Positions 7,499 through 13,630 of a stretch of 13,630 nt of DNA are shown in pieces. This DNA comes from Candidatus Omnitrophota bacterium (GTDB lineage: Bacteria > Omnitrophota > Gorgyraeia > B26-G9). Under the pieces are notes generated by a model. That model ran no database searches and was not told where the DNA came from. It saw only the letters and a list, made by a program, of their open reading frames with translations. Made by a program: the position numbers and the translations under genes. The DNA lies in contig JAGLQQ010000041.1 in NCBI GenBank assembly GCA_023136735.1, positions 1 through 13,630 of the forward strand, read 5' to 3'. Position 1 is the stretch's first letter. The number at the start of each line of letters is the position of its first letter.

Positions 7499-9606
7499 TT
7501 CACAACCTCTTTCGCACCCCAAATGAGAATATACTCTTTTGCCTTTTGTGAGTCTTTATCATCGGGCGCAATCGCCAAATAATGTTTAAAATGGGTAATT
7601 GCTTTTACTTCATCGATTATATATCGGGAATAAATAATACCCAGGTTATAATGAGTGCTGGCATCTTGGCTATTAAACTTTAAAGCCTGCTCAAACTCCA
7701 TGATTGCCTGTATGTATTCCTGCCTTTGAGTATGAAATACTCCAAGATTATAATGCAATCCTGAATTTTGGATCCGCAGCTGTGATAGCTCCTTTTCAAG
7801 ATGACTCATTTTCTCCGGCATAGTTTTCAAAAGAAAGTTTATATGCCTGTTTTTTTCTTCAAGATCTTCAGCCTGCACCATAAGCTTATCTATATGCTCT
7901 GAATAAGAGGTGAGCAATTTTTCCTGCTTCTTGCCTTTTGCTTTAATTCGTATCTCACGGCTAGAAACGATTTTTATCTCTTTTGCCAAGACATTTTTCT
8001 GTGCTTTCATATCTGTTAATTTCTTTTCCAACTCTCCTGATATATTTTTTAGACTTTGAATCTGGGCCAGGTATACCTCTTTATCCTTATTGACAAGCAC
8101 GTTCTTATTTTCCAAGTCCCTGACCAATTCCTGAAATTCACTCAGCTGTTTATTGAGTCCTTTTCTGTTGTTTTCAAGACTTAACGTATACTCTTTTTCT
8201 TTTTCTCTTAAGAGTTTTTTTGCCAGCTTAAGATCTTTTTGCGTGTTTGTTGCCTGCCGGCGTATTTCCTGAAGTGAATTCTCTAGTTTCTCTTTTTCAT
8301 CAAGAAGTTGGTACGCAGCTGTTTTATGTTTAGCTAATTCTTCTTTACTTACTTTTAAAAACTCATTTCGTTTATTCAATTCATTTTTAAGAAAATCGAT
8401 TTCCTCTTTAACAGCCTTCATATTCTGCTCATTAACTTCAAAAAGCTGCCCCTGCATATTTTCTGACTGTTGAATTTTCTCATCGTTTTGCGCTATTATC
8501 TTTTTAGAGTTACGAAGCTGTTCCTTGTCTTTTTTTGATTCTTTCAATATCTCCTTAACTTGCTTTTTAAATTCTGCTATATTGTTTTCAGCAACAGCTA
8601 GTTTTTTTGTCAATAATTTATCCTGGGTTTTCGCGTTAGAACTCAAAATCTTTATTTCTTCTTCTTTTGCTTCTATCTGCTGCTCATATGCTGCCGTCTT
8701 CTTTTCTAAGGATTTATTATCCTTGCTTATTTTTTTGTTTTCCTTCTCAATCTCATTAATACGAACTCGCGCGTCTACAAGCTCATTTTTAAGTATGCCT
8801 CCCTGGCTTTCAATGTACTGCAATGCCTTGATCTGATCCGCTCTGGCCGTTAACTGTACTTCACTTGCTTTGAGCTGAGCAAGAGTTGTTTTTATTTTAA
8901 ATGAGTACTCCTGGTTTTCTTTTAACAGCCCTTTTTTTTCATCTTCAAGCTTGTTGGCCAAATCCATTGATGCCGCTAAATCCTGCTCAAAAGGCTTGCC
9001 CTGCTTAGCAATCTCACTTTGTAACAATTCAATCTGCTCCTGGCTCACCTGCAGCTTTGCGTCTTTTTCTCTCAGCCTAAGCACATAATCCTGACTTTCG
9101 GCTAAAATCGTTTCTTTTTCTTTGTTGACCTTTTCAAGTTCATGAAGTCGATCTTTCATATCTTTACGCAATATTTTTATTTGCCACTCTTTTTCCTTTA
9201 GTTCTCTTTTACTATCCTGAAGTTTTACCTGGTCGATTTTATTATCATTAAGCACTTTTTCATTTTTAAATTTTAACTGCTCTATGTTTTTTAAAGTTTC
9301 CCCTTGTTTATTTTTGAGCCCATCATACTCTTTAAGCAGATAATCATATGCCTGCCTGGTCAGATCCAGCTCTACATTCAAAGTGTTCATATTATCGTTT
9401 ATCTGTTCCATGAGCATAGCCACTTGTTCTGATGAAATCTCTTCCTCGTTCTTTACAGAGGCCGCTTCTATCGAAGCCTGTGCTTTTACCTTATGATCAG
9501 CGATAGATGGCAAATCAGCTGCTTCAGTTTTTCCCTGAGCATACGCATTGACAGACATTGCTATTAATAAAAGTACAACATGAATAATAATATTTTTCTT
9601 CATCAT
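7495..9606 (-). CDS. Exported coiled-coil/TPR protein, long paralogue
   Basis: The 703-aa product begins MMKKN and has a signal peptide (about 1-23, cut after AYA). Residues about 75-610 are nearly uninterrupted Lys/Glu/Gln/Leu-rich sequence with heptad spacing, a coiled coil of about 530 residues; a single straight coil that long would measure roughly 80 nm, though breaks or folding back are likely. Residues about 618-690 carry two TPR-type repeats (HYNLGVFHTQRQEYIQAIME, then NLGIIYSRY). The TPR part is paralogous to that of the 324-aa protein at 4726-5700, while the coil is more than twice as long. The gene follows the first secretin by 34 nt and its stop overlaps the TTG of the second secretin. 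There is no clear ribosome site, only AAAAAAGAAAA upstream, so coupling to the secretin may matter. A periplasmic rod that docks or positions the secretin is inferred. Confidence 0.88.
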   Translation of the reverse strand: MMKKNIIIHVVLLLIAMSVNAYAQGKTEAADLPSIADHKVKAQASIEAASVKNEEEISSEQVAMLMEQINDNMNTLNVELDLTRQAYDYLLKEYDGLKNKQGETLKNIEQLKFKNEKVLNDNKIDQVKLQDSKRELKEKEWQIKILRKDMKDRLHELEKVNKEKETILAESQDYVLRLREKDAKLQVSQEQIELLQSEIAKQGKPFEQDLAASMDLANKLEDEKKGLLKENQEYSFKIKTTLAQLKASEVQLTARADQIKALQYIESQGGILKNELVDARVRINEIEKENKKISKDNKSLEKKTAAYEQQIEAKEEEIKILSSNAKTQDKLLTKKLAVAENNIAEFKKQVKEILKESKKDKEQLRNSKKIIAQNDEKIQQSENMQGQLFEVNEQNMKAVKEEIDFLKNELNKRNEFLKVSKEELAKHKTAAYQLLDEKEKLENSLQEIRRQATNTQKDLKLAKKLLREKEKEYTLSLENNRKGLNKQLSEFQELVRDLENKNVLVNKDKEVYLAQIQSLKNISGELEKKLTDMKAQKNVLAKEIKIVSSREIRIKAKGKKQEKLLTSYSEHIDKLMVQAEDLEEKNRHINFLLKTMPEKMSHLEKELSQLRIQNSGLHYNLGVFHTQRQEYIQAIMEFEQALKFNSQDASTHYNLGIIYSRYIIDEVKAITHFKHYLAIAPDDKDSQKAKEYILIWGAKEVVN
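7506..7510 (-). promoter_or_regulatory. Ribosome binding site deciding the TTG start of the second secretin
   Basis: AGAGG on the coding strand lies 7 nt before TTG 7496-7498 and inside the last codons of the preceding gene. It supports translational coupling at the TTGA overlap and argues against the ATG at 7520-7522. Confidence 0.5.
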
Positions 9607-9640
9607 AGTTTTCTTTTTTAATAAATTAAAATAAACATCC

Positions 9641-11425
9641 TTATCTATTATACGGTCGAAGCCCCTTAATTACCATACCCCCAAATTCTGGTTCAACAGG
9701 AGTCATTATTCTTAGTTGCTCCTTCTTCTCACTCAGTGCTTCATAATCCTGAGCTGGCTTTATATTATGAACCCCGATCTCTCTGCCTTGTTCACTAATG
9801 AGCGCTTCTCCGCTGATGATTGTAGGTGTCAGCATTATCAATAATTCCGTAACATTATCGGTTTCGCTTTTAGTTTTAAATAATTGTCCCAGTCCGGGTA
9901 TTTTACTTAAAATCGGAACCCTTCTTTCAATTTTTGTCTTTTCTTCCTTACGCAGCCCTCCGATAACTATGGTTGCGCCATCTTTTACTAAAACTGTGGT
10001 TTCAGCTACAGATGTATCCACAATAGGTATCGCGTTCCCTGAAGGAGTAATTAATGTTCTTATTACGCTGCTGATTTCAGTTTTCAGTTTTAAGCTCACA
10101 AAACCGTCTTCGTTTATTGTCGGGATAACGTCCATCTGCAAACCAATATCGATGAAATTAACAGACTCAGATAGTGTGCTTGTCGATTGCCCTGTAGTTG
10201 TTGTAGTCGTAACATATACTTCACGCGCGCCAACATGTATACGAGCTTCCGTGTTATTAACTACTGCTATTTTCGGATTGGAAAGAATCTTGGCTTCGTT
10301 TTCTGTCTTTAAATAATTAAGCGCTACGTTAAAATCATTAGCGCCAATAACCCCGATATTAAGGCTTTCCAGTCCGATCATCGGGGTACTCGCAGCATAA
10401 TTGGACGTAGTCCCGCTAGCTGGATAAGAACCAACATATCCTACTTCTTCAAGTGTAGCCTTTCGTGATTGCCAATCATCTGATGTCGTGCCCACAGTAG
10501 AAAAAGGTGTTGAGCCAAGATAAGTCATCCCCCCATTACTGGATTCGGCAAGGTCAACCAGCCCCTCCCATTTAACCCCTACATCTATTCCGTCACCTAA
10601 ATTAACCTTTATAATTTTTGCGTCTAAAAGCACTTCCAATGTTTTCTTATCTAAAATTTTAATTAGCTTCTCAATCTCTTCCATTCTCATTGGCAAAGCC
10701 TGGACTACTACCTGATTAGCACGCTCATCAGCTTTTACAGACCCGACCTTTTTATCGTCTAATCGCGCTTTGAGCTGCACCTCAATATCTTTTGCTTTTG
10801 CATAGTTTAAAACAAAAACTTTGGTTAGGTTCTCTTGCTCAAACCCCTCTAAAGCCAATTTCATCTCAGCCAGTTTTTCAGGAGAGTCCATGCAAAGAAC
10901 TGTACCTGATTCAGGATCGACTAAAATCCTTCCTATCGTACTTTTCAATGTATCTAAAAAGCTAAAGACCTGGTCAGGTATAGCATACTGCAGTCGAAAA
11001 ACTTTAACCTCTCGCACATCGGAAAACTTTTCCCCATAAATATTCATATATTCTTCTGCGCCCATTACATTATAGATATTTCCTGATTTATCATAGGCCA
11101 ATCCATTGGAACGCAGCATAATATCAAACACATCTTTAACCCTGACTTCCTCTACAATAAGCGTTACCCTGCCTTTAACCGATTTGGTGGTTACAATATT
11201 CAAGCCACTTTTTAAAGCAAAGTATTTTAAAGCATCATTTATTTCAATGTCTCTTAGATCAAGCGAGATCGTGCCCTCTATACCTTCGGCTAAAGGCGTC
11301 AGCCTTTGCTGCTGAGGAGAAGGCATGGCAGGTACAATTGCCTGCGCCAATTCCGCCGCTTGGGAACTCAACACAGAAATTATAATGGTAAAAACTACTA
11401 TTGAAAACGCAATAATTTTTCTCAT
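9641..11425 (-). CDS. gspD: GspD-like secretin
   Basis: This 594-aa product is an outer-membrane channel subunit. A signal peptide covers about 1-23 (MRKIIAFSI start, cut near SQA/A). STN-like N0 spans about 51-118, N1-type repeats about 141-196 and 201-260, and the secretin beta domain about 265-540 with ILSNPKIAV, IHVGA, a run of six Thr at 405-411, IPIVDTSVAETTV and the signature VPILSKIPGLGQLF (503-516). Compared with standard T2SS GspD of about 650-700 aa it lacks one N-repeat, so a PilQ-like or lineage-specific secretin is also possible. The symbol rests partly on the adjacent gspC-like gene. The start ATG overlaps the gspC-like stop by 4 nt (ATGA), with AGAGG about 10 nt upstream. The C-terminal 50 residues differ completely from those of the second secretin, unlike the rest of the protein. 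Confidence 0.93.
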   Translation of the reverse strand: MRKIIAFSIVVFTIIISVLSSQAAELAQAIVPAMPSPQQQRLTPLAEGIEGTISLDLRDIEINDALKYFALKSGLNIVTTKSVKGRVTLIVEEVRVKDVFDIMLRSNGLAYDKSGNIYNVMGAEEYMNIYGEKFSDVREVKVFRLQYAIPDQVFSFLDTLKSTIGRILVDPESGTVLCMDSPEKLAEMKLALEGFEQENLTKVFVLNYAKAKDIEVQLKARLDDKKVGSVKADERANQVVVQALPMRMEEIEKLIKILDKKTLEVLLDAKIIKVNLGDGIDVGVKWEGLVDLAESSNGGMTYLGSTPFSTVGTTSDDWQSRKATLEEVGYVGSYPASGTTSNYAASTPMIGLESLNIGVIGANDFNVALNYLKTENEAKILSNPKIAVVNNTEARIHVGAREVYVTTTTTTGQSTSTLSESVNFIDIGLQMDVIPTINEDGFVSLKLKTEISSVIRTLITPSGNAIPIVDTSVAETTVLVKDGATIVIGGLRKEEKTKIERRVPILSKIPGLGQLFKTKSETDNVTELLIMLTPTIISGEALISEQGREIGVHNIKPAQDYEALSEKKEQLRIMTPVEPEFGGMVIKGLRPYNR

Positions 11426-12105
11426 CTAAGTTCAACCTCTTGCGAAAGATAATGTAAAATTACTTTATCTCTATAAATTGCCTGCACGCTGATCTCGTTT
11501 ATTTTATGTCCTGTTTTAACAAAATATGTCTTTTTTGCCTTTTCATCCTCAATGATAGCATCAGGATCATTTGACCAGGAAATCCCCACCAGCTTAAAAG
11601 TCTTTACCATTGTTTCCAGTTTAGTAGGCTCTTGCTTCGGCTTTTCCTTAAAAGCAACTTTCGCTTCTTCCGCCTCGTCAGCAAACCCAAACAAGTTTCG
11701 GGATTTTACCTTATTTAAATAATAACTCTCAGACTGCAGTAAAGAAGCAATCGCCTTTACATCTGTTGTTATCAAAGTGGCCTGCCCCGGCCGCTTTGCC
11801 CAATCATGCTTAAGCAGCCTAGAAAATTCCACTCTTATGCTCATACCAAGATAAATCACCAACCCAGCTATACATAACTGCATCAGAACATTAAATCCGT
11901 TCAGACTAAAAGAAATTCTTGGCATTCTTATCGGCCCCTGAGATACCTTAGACTTAAAAAATGCGATCCTTCCTCTAAGTGCAGCAAGGGAGAAAATTTT
12001 CATCCCTTTGCTTGCTCTACCGTTTTTTGGCGTGGGGGATTCATTTCCCTCGCCTTCGATAATATTCAATAATTTTTTTTCTGGACTGATATTTTTTTCT
12101 GCCAT
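11422..12105 (-). CDS. gspC: GspC-like inner-membrane protein
   Basis: In type II secretion GspC links the inner-membrane platform to the N0 domain of the secretin GspD. This 227-aa product has a basic cytoplasmic N-terminus (about 1-68) and one membrane segment (about 70-90, LMQLCIAGLVIYLGM). A periplasmic region with the family-like RNLFG motif (136-140) and a charged Lys/Glu/Pro linker follow. A C-terminal HR-type domain (about 158-226) has FKLVGISWSND, DAIIED, a TYFVKTGHKI turn and VILHY, matching the GspC/PilP beta-sheet pattern. No PDZ or C-terminal coiled coil follows, so it is the short form. The ATG lies 6 nt after the ATPase stop and has no Shine-Dalgarno, so coupled translation is likely. 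Its stop overlaps the secretin start by 4 nt. The order gspC-gspD is the classical one, which strengthens both calls. The N-terminal extension of about 68 residues is long for the family. Confidence 0.82.
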   Translation of the reverse strand: MAEKNISPEKKLLNIIEGEGNESPTPKNGRASKGMKIFSLAALRGRIAFFKSKVSQGPIRMPRISFSLNGFNVLMQLCIAGLVIYLGMSIRVEFSRLLKHDWAKRPGQATLITTDVKAIASLLQSESYYLNKVKSRNLFGFADEAEEAKVAFKEKPKQEPTKLETMVKTFKLVGISWSNDPDAIIEDEKAKKTYFVKTGHKINEISVQAIYRDKVILHYLSQEVELR

Positions 12106-12111
12106 AGTTTA

Positions 12112-12972
12112 TTAATTTATAATTGTAGGCTGCGGCGCCCGCTGCCAGCCTTGCTTTACCTCTTCATTGATAATTGCTCGGATCATAACCTCATCTACTA
12201 CAAACTTGTTATTCATCACCAAACGCTTAAGCGCCTTATGACAAATCATATTCACTCTTCGGGGATACCCATGGGTATACCTATAAATTTCTTTTATGGC
12301 TGTCTCTAAAAACAAATGCATATGGGCTTTATATCCTGCCTGTTTAATACGAAAATCTATCATCTGACTCGTTTCCTCCTCATCAAGAGGATTAAGCGTA
12401 TACTTAAAGTTGATTCTATCAACAAAATTAGGAATATCAATCACCTTGCTATGAAGTTCCATTTGCCCTAAGAGGACAAGCTGCAAGAGTTTAAACTCAT
12501 TTGTTTCGTAATTAAGCATTACCCTCAAACACTCCAGGGTAACCTCGTTTAGCTTCTGAGCCTCATCAATAATCAAAACAACTGTTTTATTCTCCTCAAC
12601 ACCTTTTTGAAACAGAAAACGCTCTAATGCCTCTTTGAGCTCAAGGATGCGCGGTCCATCGTTATTTATCAGCACATCAAAGTTCCGAACAAGCGATGTA
12701 AGAAATATCTCATCGCTCTCATATACAGGATCAAGCATCATATGGCAGATAAACCGATCTTGCGACTTAATCATCTGATATAGTTTTCTGCTTAGAGTTG
12801 TCTTTCCTGTTCCAACATCTCCTAAAATCACGTTCAAACCTCTTTTTAACCTCAACTCTATCATCAGGTTTGTCAATGCTTTTTCATGCTCACGGGACTC
12901 AAAGAAAAACGCAGGGTCAGGACTTGTTGAAAATGGCTCTTTATCAAACCCTAAAATTTTAAAATAACTCAC
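12112..12972 (-). CDS. exeA: ExeA/GspA-type AAA+ ATPase
   Basis: ExeA-type ATPases act with GspB-like partners in placing secretins through the peptidoglycan. I place the start at GTG 12970-12972 (286 aa, MSYFKILGFDKEPFS), since GGAG lies 6 nt upstream and this matches the usual family start. The GTG 15 nt earlier has no proper ribosome site. Motifs: Walker A GDVGTGKTT (51-59), Walker B VVLIIDEAQ (131-139), a sensor-1 region LVLLGQMEL (about 165-173), D-R-I-N-F (185-189) with a possible arginine finger, and GYPRRVN (235-241) as sensor 2. There is no transmembrane segment and no peptidoglycan-binding domain after the ATPase; the protein ends soon after the winged-helix region. Aeromonas ExeA has both, so this is the truncated, cytoplasmic form, resembling the general MSHA MshM/ExeA-like group. 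It precedes the gspC-like gene by 6 nt. Confidence 0.92.
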   Translation of the reverse strand: MSYFKILGFDKEPFSTSPDPAFFFESREHEKALTNLMIELRLKRGLNVILGDVGTGKTTLSRKLYQMIKSQDRFICHMMLDPVYESDEIFLTSLVRNFDVLINNDGPRILELKEALERFLFQKGVEENKTVVLIIDEAQKLNEVTLECLRVMLNYETNEFKLLQLVLLGQMELHSKVIDIPNFVDRINFKYTLNPLDEEETSQMIDFRIKQAGYKAHMHLFLETAIKEIYRYTHGYPRRVNMICHKALKRLVMNNKFVVDEVMIRAIINEEVKQGWQRAPQPTIIN

Positions 12973-12978
12973 TCTCTT

Positions 12979-12982
12979 CTCC
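12979..12982 (-). promoter_or_regulatory. Ribosome binding site deciding the GTG start of the ATPase
   Basis: GGAG on the coding strand sits 6 nt before GTG 12970-12972 and lies downstream of the alternative GTG at 12985-12987, so it supports the shorter N-terminus. Confidence 0.6.
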
Positions 12983-12990
12983 AGCACTCT

Positions 12991-13077
12991 TTAAAATATA
13001 AAAGACCATACCTTTTTTAATAAAAAAGCATAGCCTGTTAATATAACTCTATATAGTATTCTATCCTTAAAATCCAT
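12991..13077 (-). CDS. Possible 28-aa small protein between regulator and ATPase
   Basis: A 29-codon frame (with stop) begins at ATG 13075-13077 and ends at TAA 12991-12993. GGGG lies 3-4 nt before the ATG and AAGGA further upstream. The product is basic and aromatic/hydrophobic (MDFKDRILYRVILTGY... ending KKVWSFIF), compatible with a short amphipathic or membrane-associated helix. It fits neatly between the regulator (31-nt gap) and the ATPase (18-nt gap), as expected for an operon member. A frame of this size can arise by chance in AT-rich DNA, and the ribosome-site spacing is short. I do not recognise the product. The same stretch also contains an A/T inverted repeat (13012-13028), which could instead mean it is simply a leader region. 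Confidence 0.25.
   Translation of the reverse strand: MDFKDRILYRVILTGYAFLLKKVWSFIF
13012..13028. repeat. A/T-rich perfect inverted repeat
   Basis: Seven-base arms CTTTTTT and AAAAAAG flank AAT. The stem has only one G-C pair and no following U-run beyond the arm itself on either strand, so I do not call it a terminator. It lies inside the possible 28-codon ORF. Confidence 0.3.
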
Positions 13078-13108
13078 TTTCCCCGTCTATCCTTCCTTGA
13101 AAGACAGC

Positions 13109-13348
13109 TTAAATCTGATGAGTATTGTTCAATATTTTAGCAATTATCTTTAAAGGGTATCCTTTACCCTTTAAGTCATCTATTTTATTTAAGTTGCTCT
13201 CTACCTCTAAAGCTTCATAAAACCGCTTATTGCCTGAACCTCTTTTTCTTATAGCATTAAGCAATCCGAAATTAGTATAATGATTCAATGTCTGATAAGA
13301 TATATTATACTTTCTTACCACGTCCATTGCTGTAATAATATTATCCAT
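13109..13348 (-). CDS. MerR-like DNA-binding protein, HTH domain only
   Basis: The 79-aa product matches the MerR-type winged helix-turn-helix: a first helix near ITAMDVVRKY, the recognition part ISYQTLNHYTNFGLL, a wing RKRGSGNKRFY (about 35-45), and a second helical pair (about 48-75, including GYPLKIIAKIL). Typical MerR regulators have 120-150 residues with a dimerising coil and effector domain. Here the protein ends right after the DNA-binding unit, as in small BldC-like members. It therefore has no visible ligand-binding part and may sense nothing itself or need a partner. The ATG has AAGAGG about 5 nt upstream. It is the first gene after a strong promoter, with a leader of about 120 nt. 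As the promoter-proximal gene it probably regulates itself and the secretin operon; that is inferred from position only. Confidence 0.82.
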   Translation of the reverse strand: MDNIITAMDVVRKYNISYQTLNHYTNFGLLNAIRKRGSGNKRFYEALEVESNLNKIDDLKGKGYPLKIIAKILNNTHQI

Positions 13349-13380
13349 TGAAACCTCTTATTTTCTAAAAAAGACACAAA

Positions 13381-13429
13381 ATTTTATAAAATGAATATAC
13401 CTCACCTGATAAAAGGCAAGACTCCTTTT
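13381..13429 (-). other. Leader region with a palindrome and a weak hairpin
   Basis: Two small symmetrical elements lie in the presumed leader. ATTTTATAAAAT (13381-13392) is a perfect 12-bp palindrome. AAAAGG (13411-13416) and CCTTTT (13424-13429) can pair around a 7-nt loop; on the coding strand this hairpin includes an AAGGAG sequence not followed by a useful start codon. Either could be an operator or leader structure, but both are AT-rich and may be chance. Confidence 0.25.
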
Positions 13430-13474
13430 TCTCTTAAAAAAATTACTGAATTAAACCTGTTTTTGACTGATTTG

Positions 13475-13503
13475 ATAATAGCATATATGGTAACTATTGT
13501 CAA
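13475..13503 (-). promoter_or_regulatory. Near-consensus sigma70-type promoter for the operon
   Basis: On the coding strand, TTGACA (13498-13503) is followed by exactly 17 nt and TATTAT (13475-13480): a perfect -35 and a five-of-six -10. Transcription would start near 13467-13469, giving a leader of about 120 nt before the MerR-like gene. The spacer contains CATATATG (13482-13489), inside an imperfect dyad TA-C-CATATATG-C-TA, a plausible operator. The 17-nt spacing is normal, unlike the 19-20 nt typical of MerR-activated promoters, so repression rather than DNA-twisting activation is more likely if the neighbouring regulator acts here. Confidence 0.72.
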
Positions 13504-13588
13504 GTGATATACTAAGGCCCCAAATCGTAGATAGAAAACACTTTTCCTTTGCTTATCAAACAGATGGGGAAATGGTATTTGCGGATTT

Positions 13589-13630
13589 TAATAAGCCGAT
13601 TTACATGGATGTGTAAAAATCGGCTGATTA
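13589..13630. repeat. Imperfect inverted repeat at the right edge
   Basis: AGCCGATTT (13594-13602) pairs with AAATCGGCT (13617-13625) for 9 bp around a 14-nt loop. Alternatively AGCCGAT pairs with ATCGGCT and TTACA with TGTAA across a 2-nt bulge. The flanks TAAT and ATTA extend the symmetry. No U-run follows on either strand within view, so it is not a typical rho-independent terminator. It may end transcription of an upstream gene, or be one copy of a dispersed palindromic repeat. It touches the window edge, so its true extent is unknown. Confidence 0.5.

Noticed and set aside
9798..10316. A 172-codon open frame on the plus strand inside the first secretin gene
   Set aside because: It lies fully antisense to a well-supported secretin domain. 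Its hydrophobic Ser/Val/Thr-rich product is the expected mirror of the secretin codons, and the paralogue only shows a shorter counterpart at the same place.
13012..13028. The A/T stem in the leader as an intrinsic terminator after the regulator gene
   Set aside because: The stem has one G-C pair and a 3-nt loop, and no U-run follows it in the direction of transcription.
13391..13507. A 38-codon open frame on the plus strand in the upstream region, starting at ATG 13391
   Set aside because: It has no Shine-Dalgarno, and it runs antisense across the strong promoter and leader of the operon. Its length is within chance expectation for AT-rich DNA.
1..13630. CRISPR arrays, tRNA or rRNA genes, transposases or attachment sites
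   Set aside because: No regularly spaced repeats, cloverleaf-like sequences, rRNA-like blocks or transposase/integrase motifs were seen on either strand.

Overview
The window is an AT-rich stretch in which every credible gene lies on the minus strand, so transcription runs from the right edge to the left. It looks like one long operon of about 13 kb, because junctions are either 4-8 nt overlaps or gaps of a few tens of nt and no convincing internal terminator was seen. Secretins, Sec signal peptides and a GspC-like inner-membrane protein point to a diderm (Gram-negative-type) bacterium. The low GC, the gene mix and the long Lys/Glu-rich coiled coils recall uncultured PVC-side lineages such as Candidatus Omnitrophota, but that assignment is an impression, not a result.

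Reading in transcription order: a 282-nt non-coding stretch at the right edge (13349-13630) holds an imperfect inverted repeat and a near-consensus sigma70-type promoter (13475-13503). This is followed by a DNA-binding-domain-only MerR-like regulator (13109-13348), a possible 28-codon ORF (12991-13077), an ExeA/GspA-type AAA+ ATPase (12112-12972), a GspC-like protein (11422-12105) and a GspD-like secretin (9641-11425). Next come a 703-aa exported coiled-coil/TPR protein (7495-9606), a second secretin (5693-7498) and a second, shorter exported coiled-coil/TPR protein (4726-5700). The distal part encodes an exported protein with a Lys/Glu-rich linker and a beta-type C-terminal domain (4031-4687), an HD-GYP protein with an altered metal site (2848-3981), a membrane-anchored coiled-coil protein (1128-2855), and an exported TPR-like/coiled-coil protein cut by the left edge (1-1103).

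The central observation is a tandem duplication of a two-gene module [secretin, coiled-coil/TPR]. The two secretins align without a gap over about 490 residues (about 53% identity by hand count), and the two partner proteins share a C-terminal TPR pair while their coiled coils differ more than twofold in length. Together with ExeA- and GspC-like proteins but no GspE, GspF or pseudopilin gene in view, this suggests an envelope-spanning, secretin-based apparatus with dedicated periplasmic coiled-coil partners, possibly linked to c-di-GMP through the HD-GYP protein. Structure and function are inferred; the gene order, motifs and duplication are read directly from the sequence. Four start codons were reassigned or flagged as uncertain from ribosome-binding-site position and signal-peptide shape.
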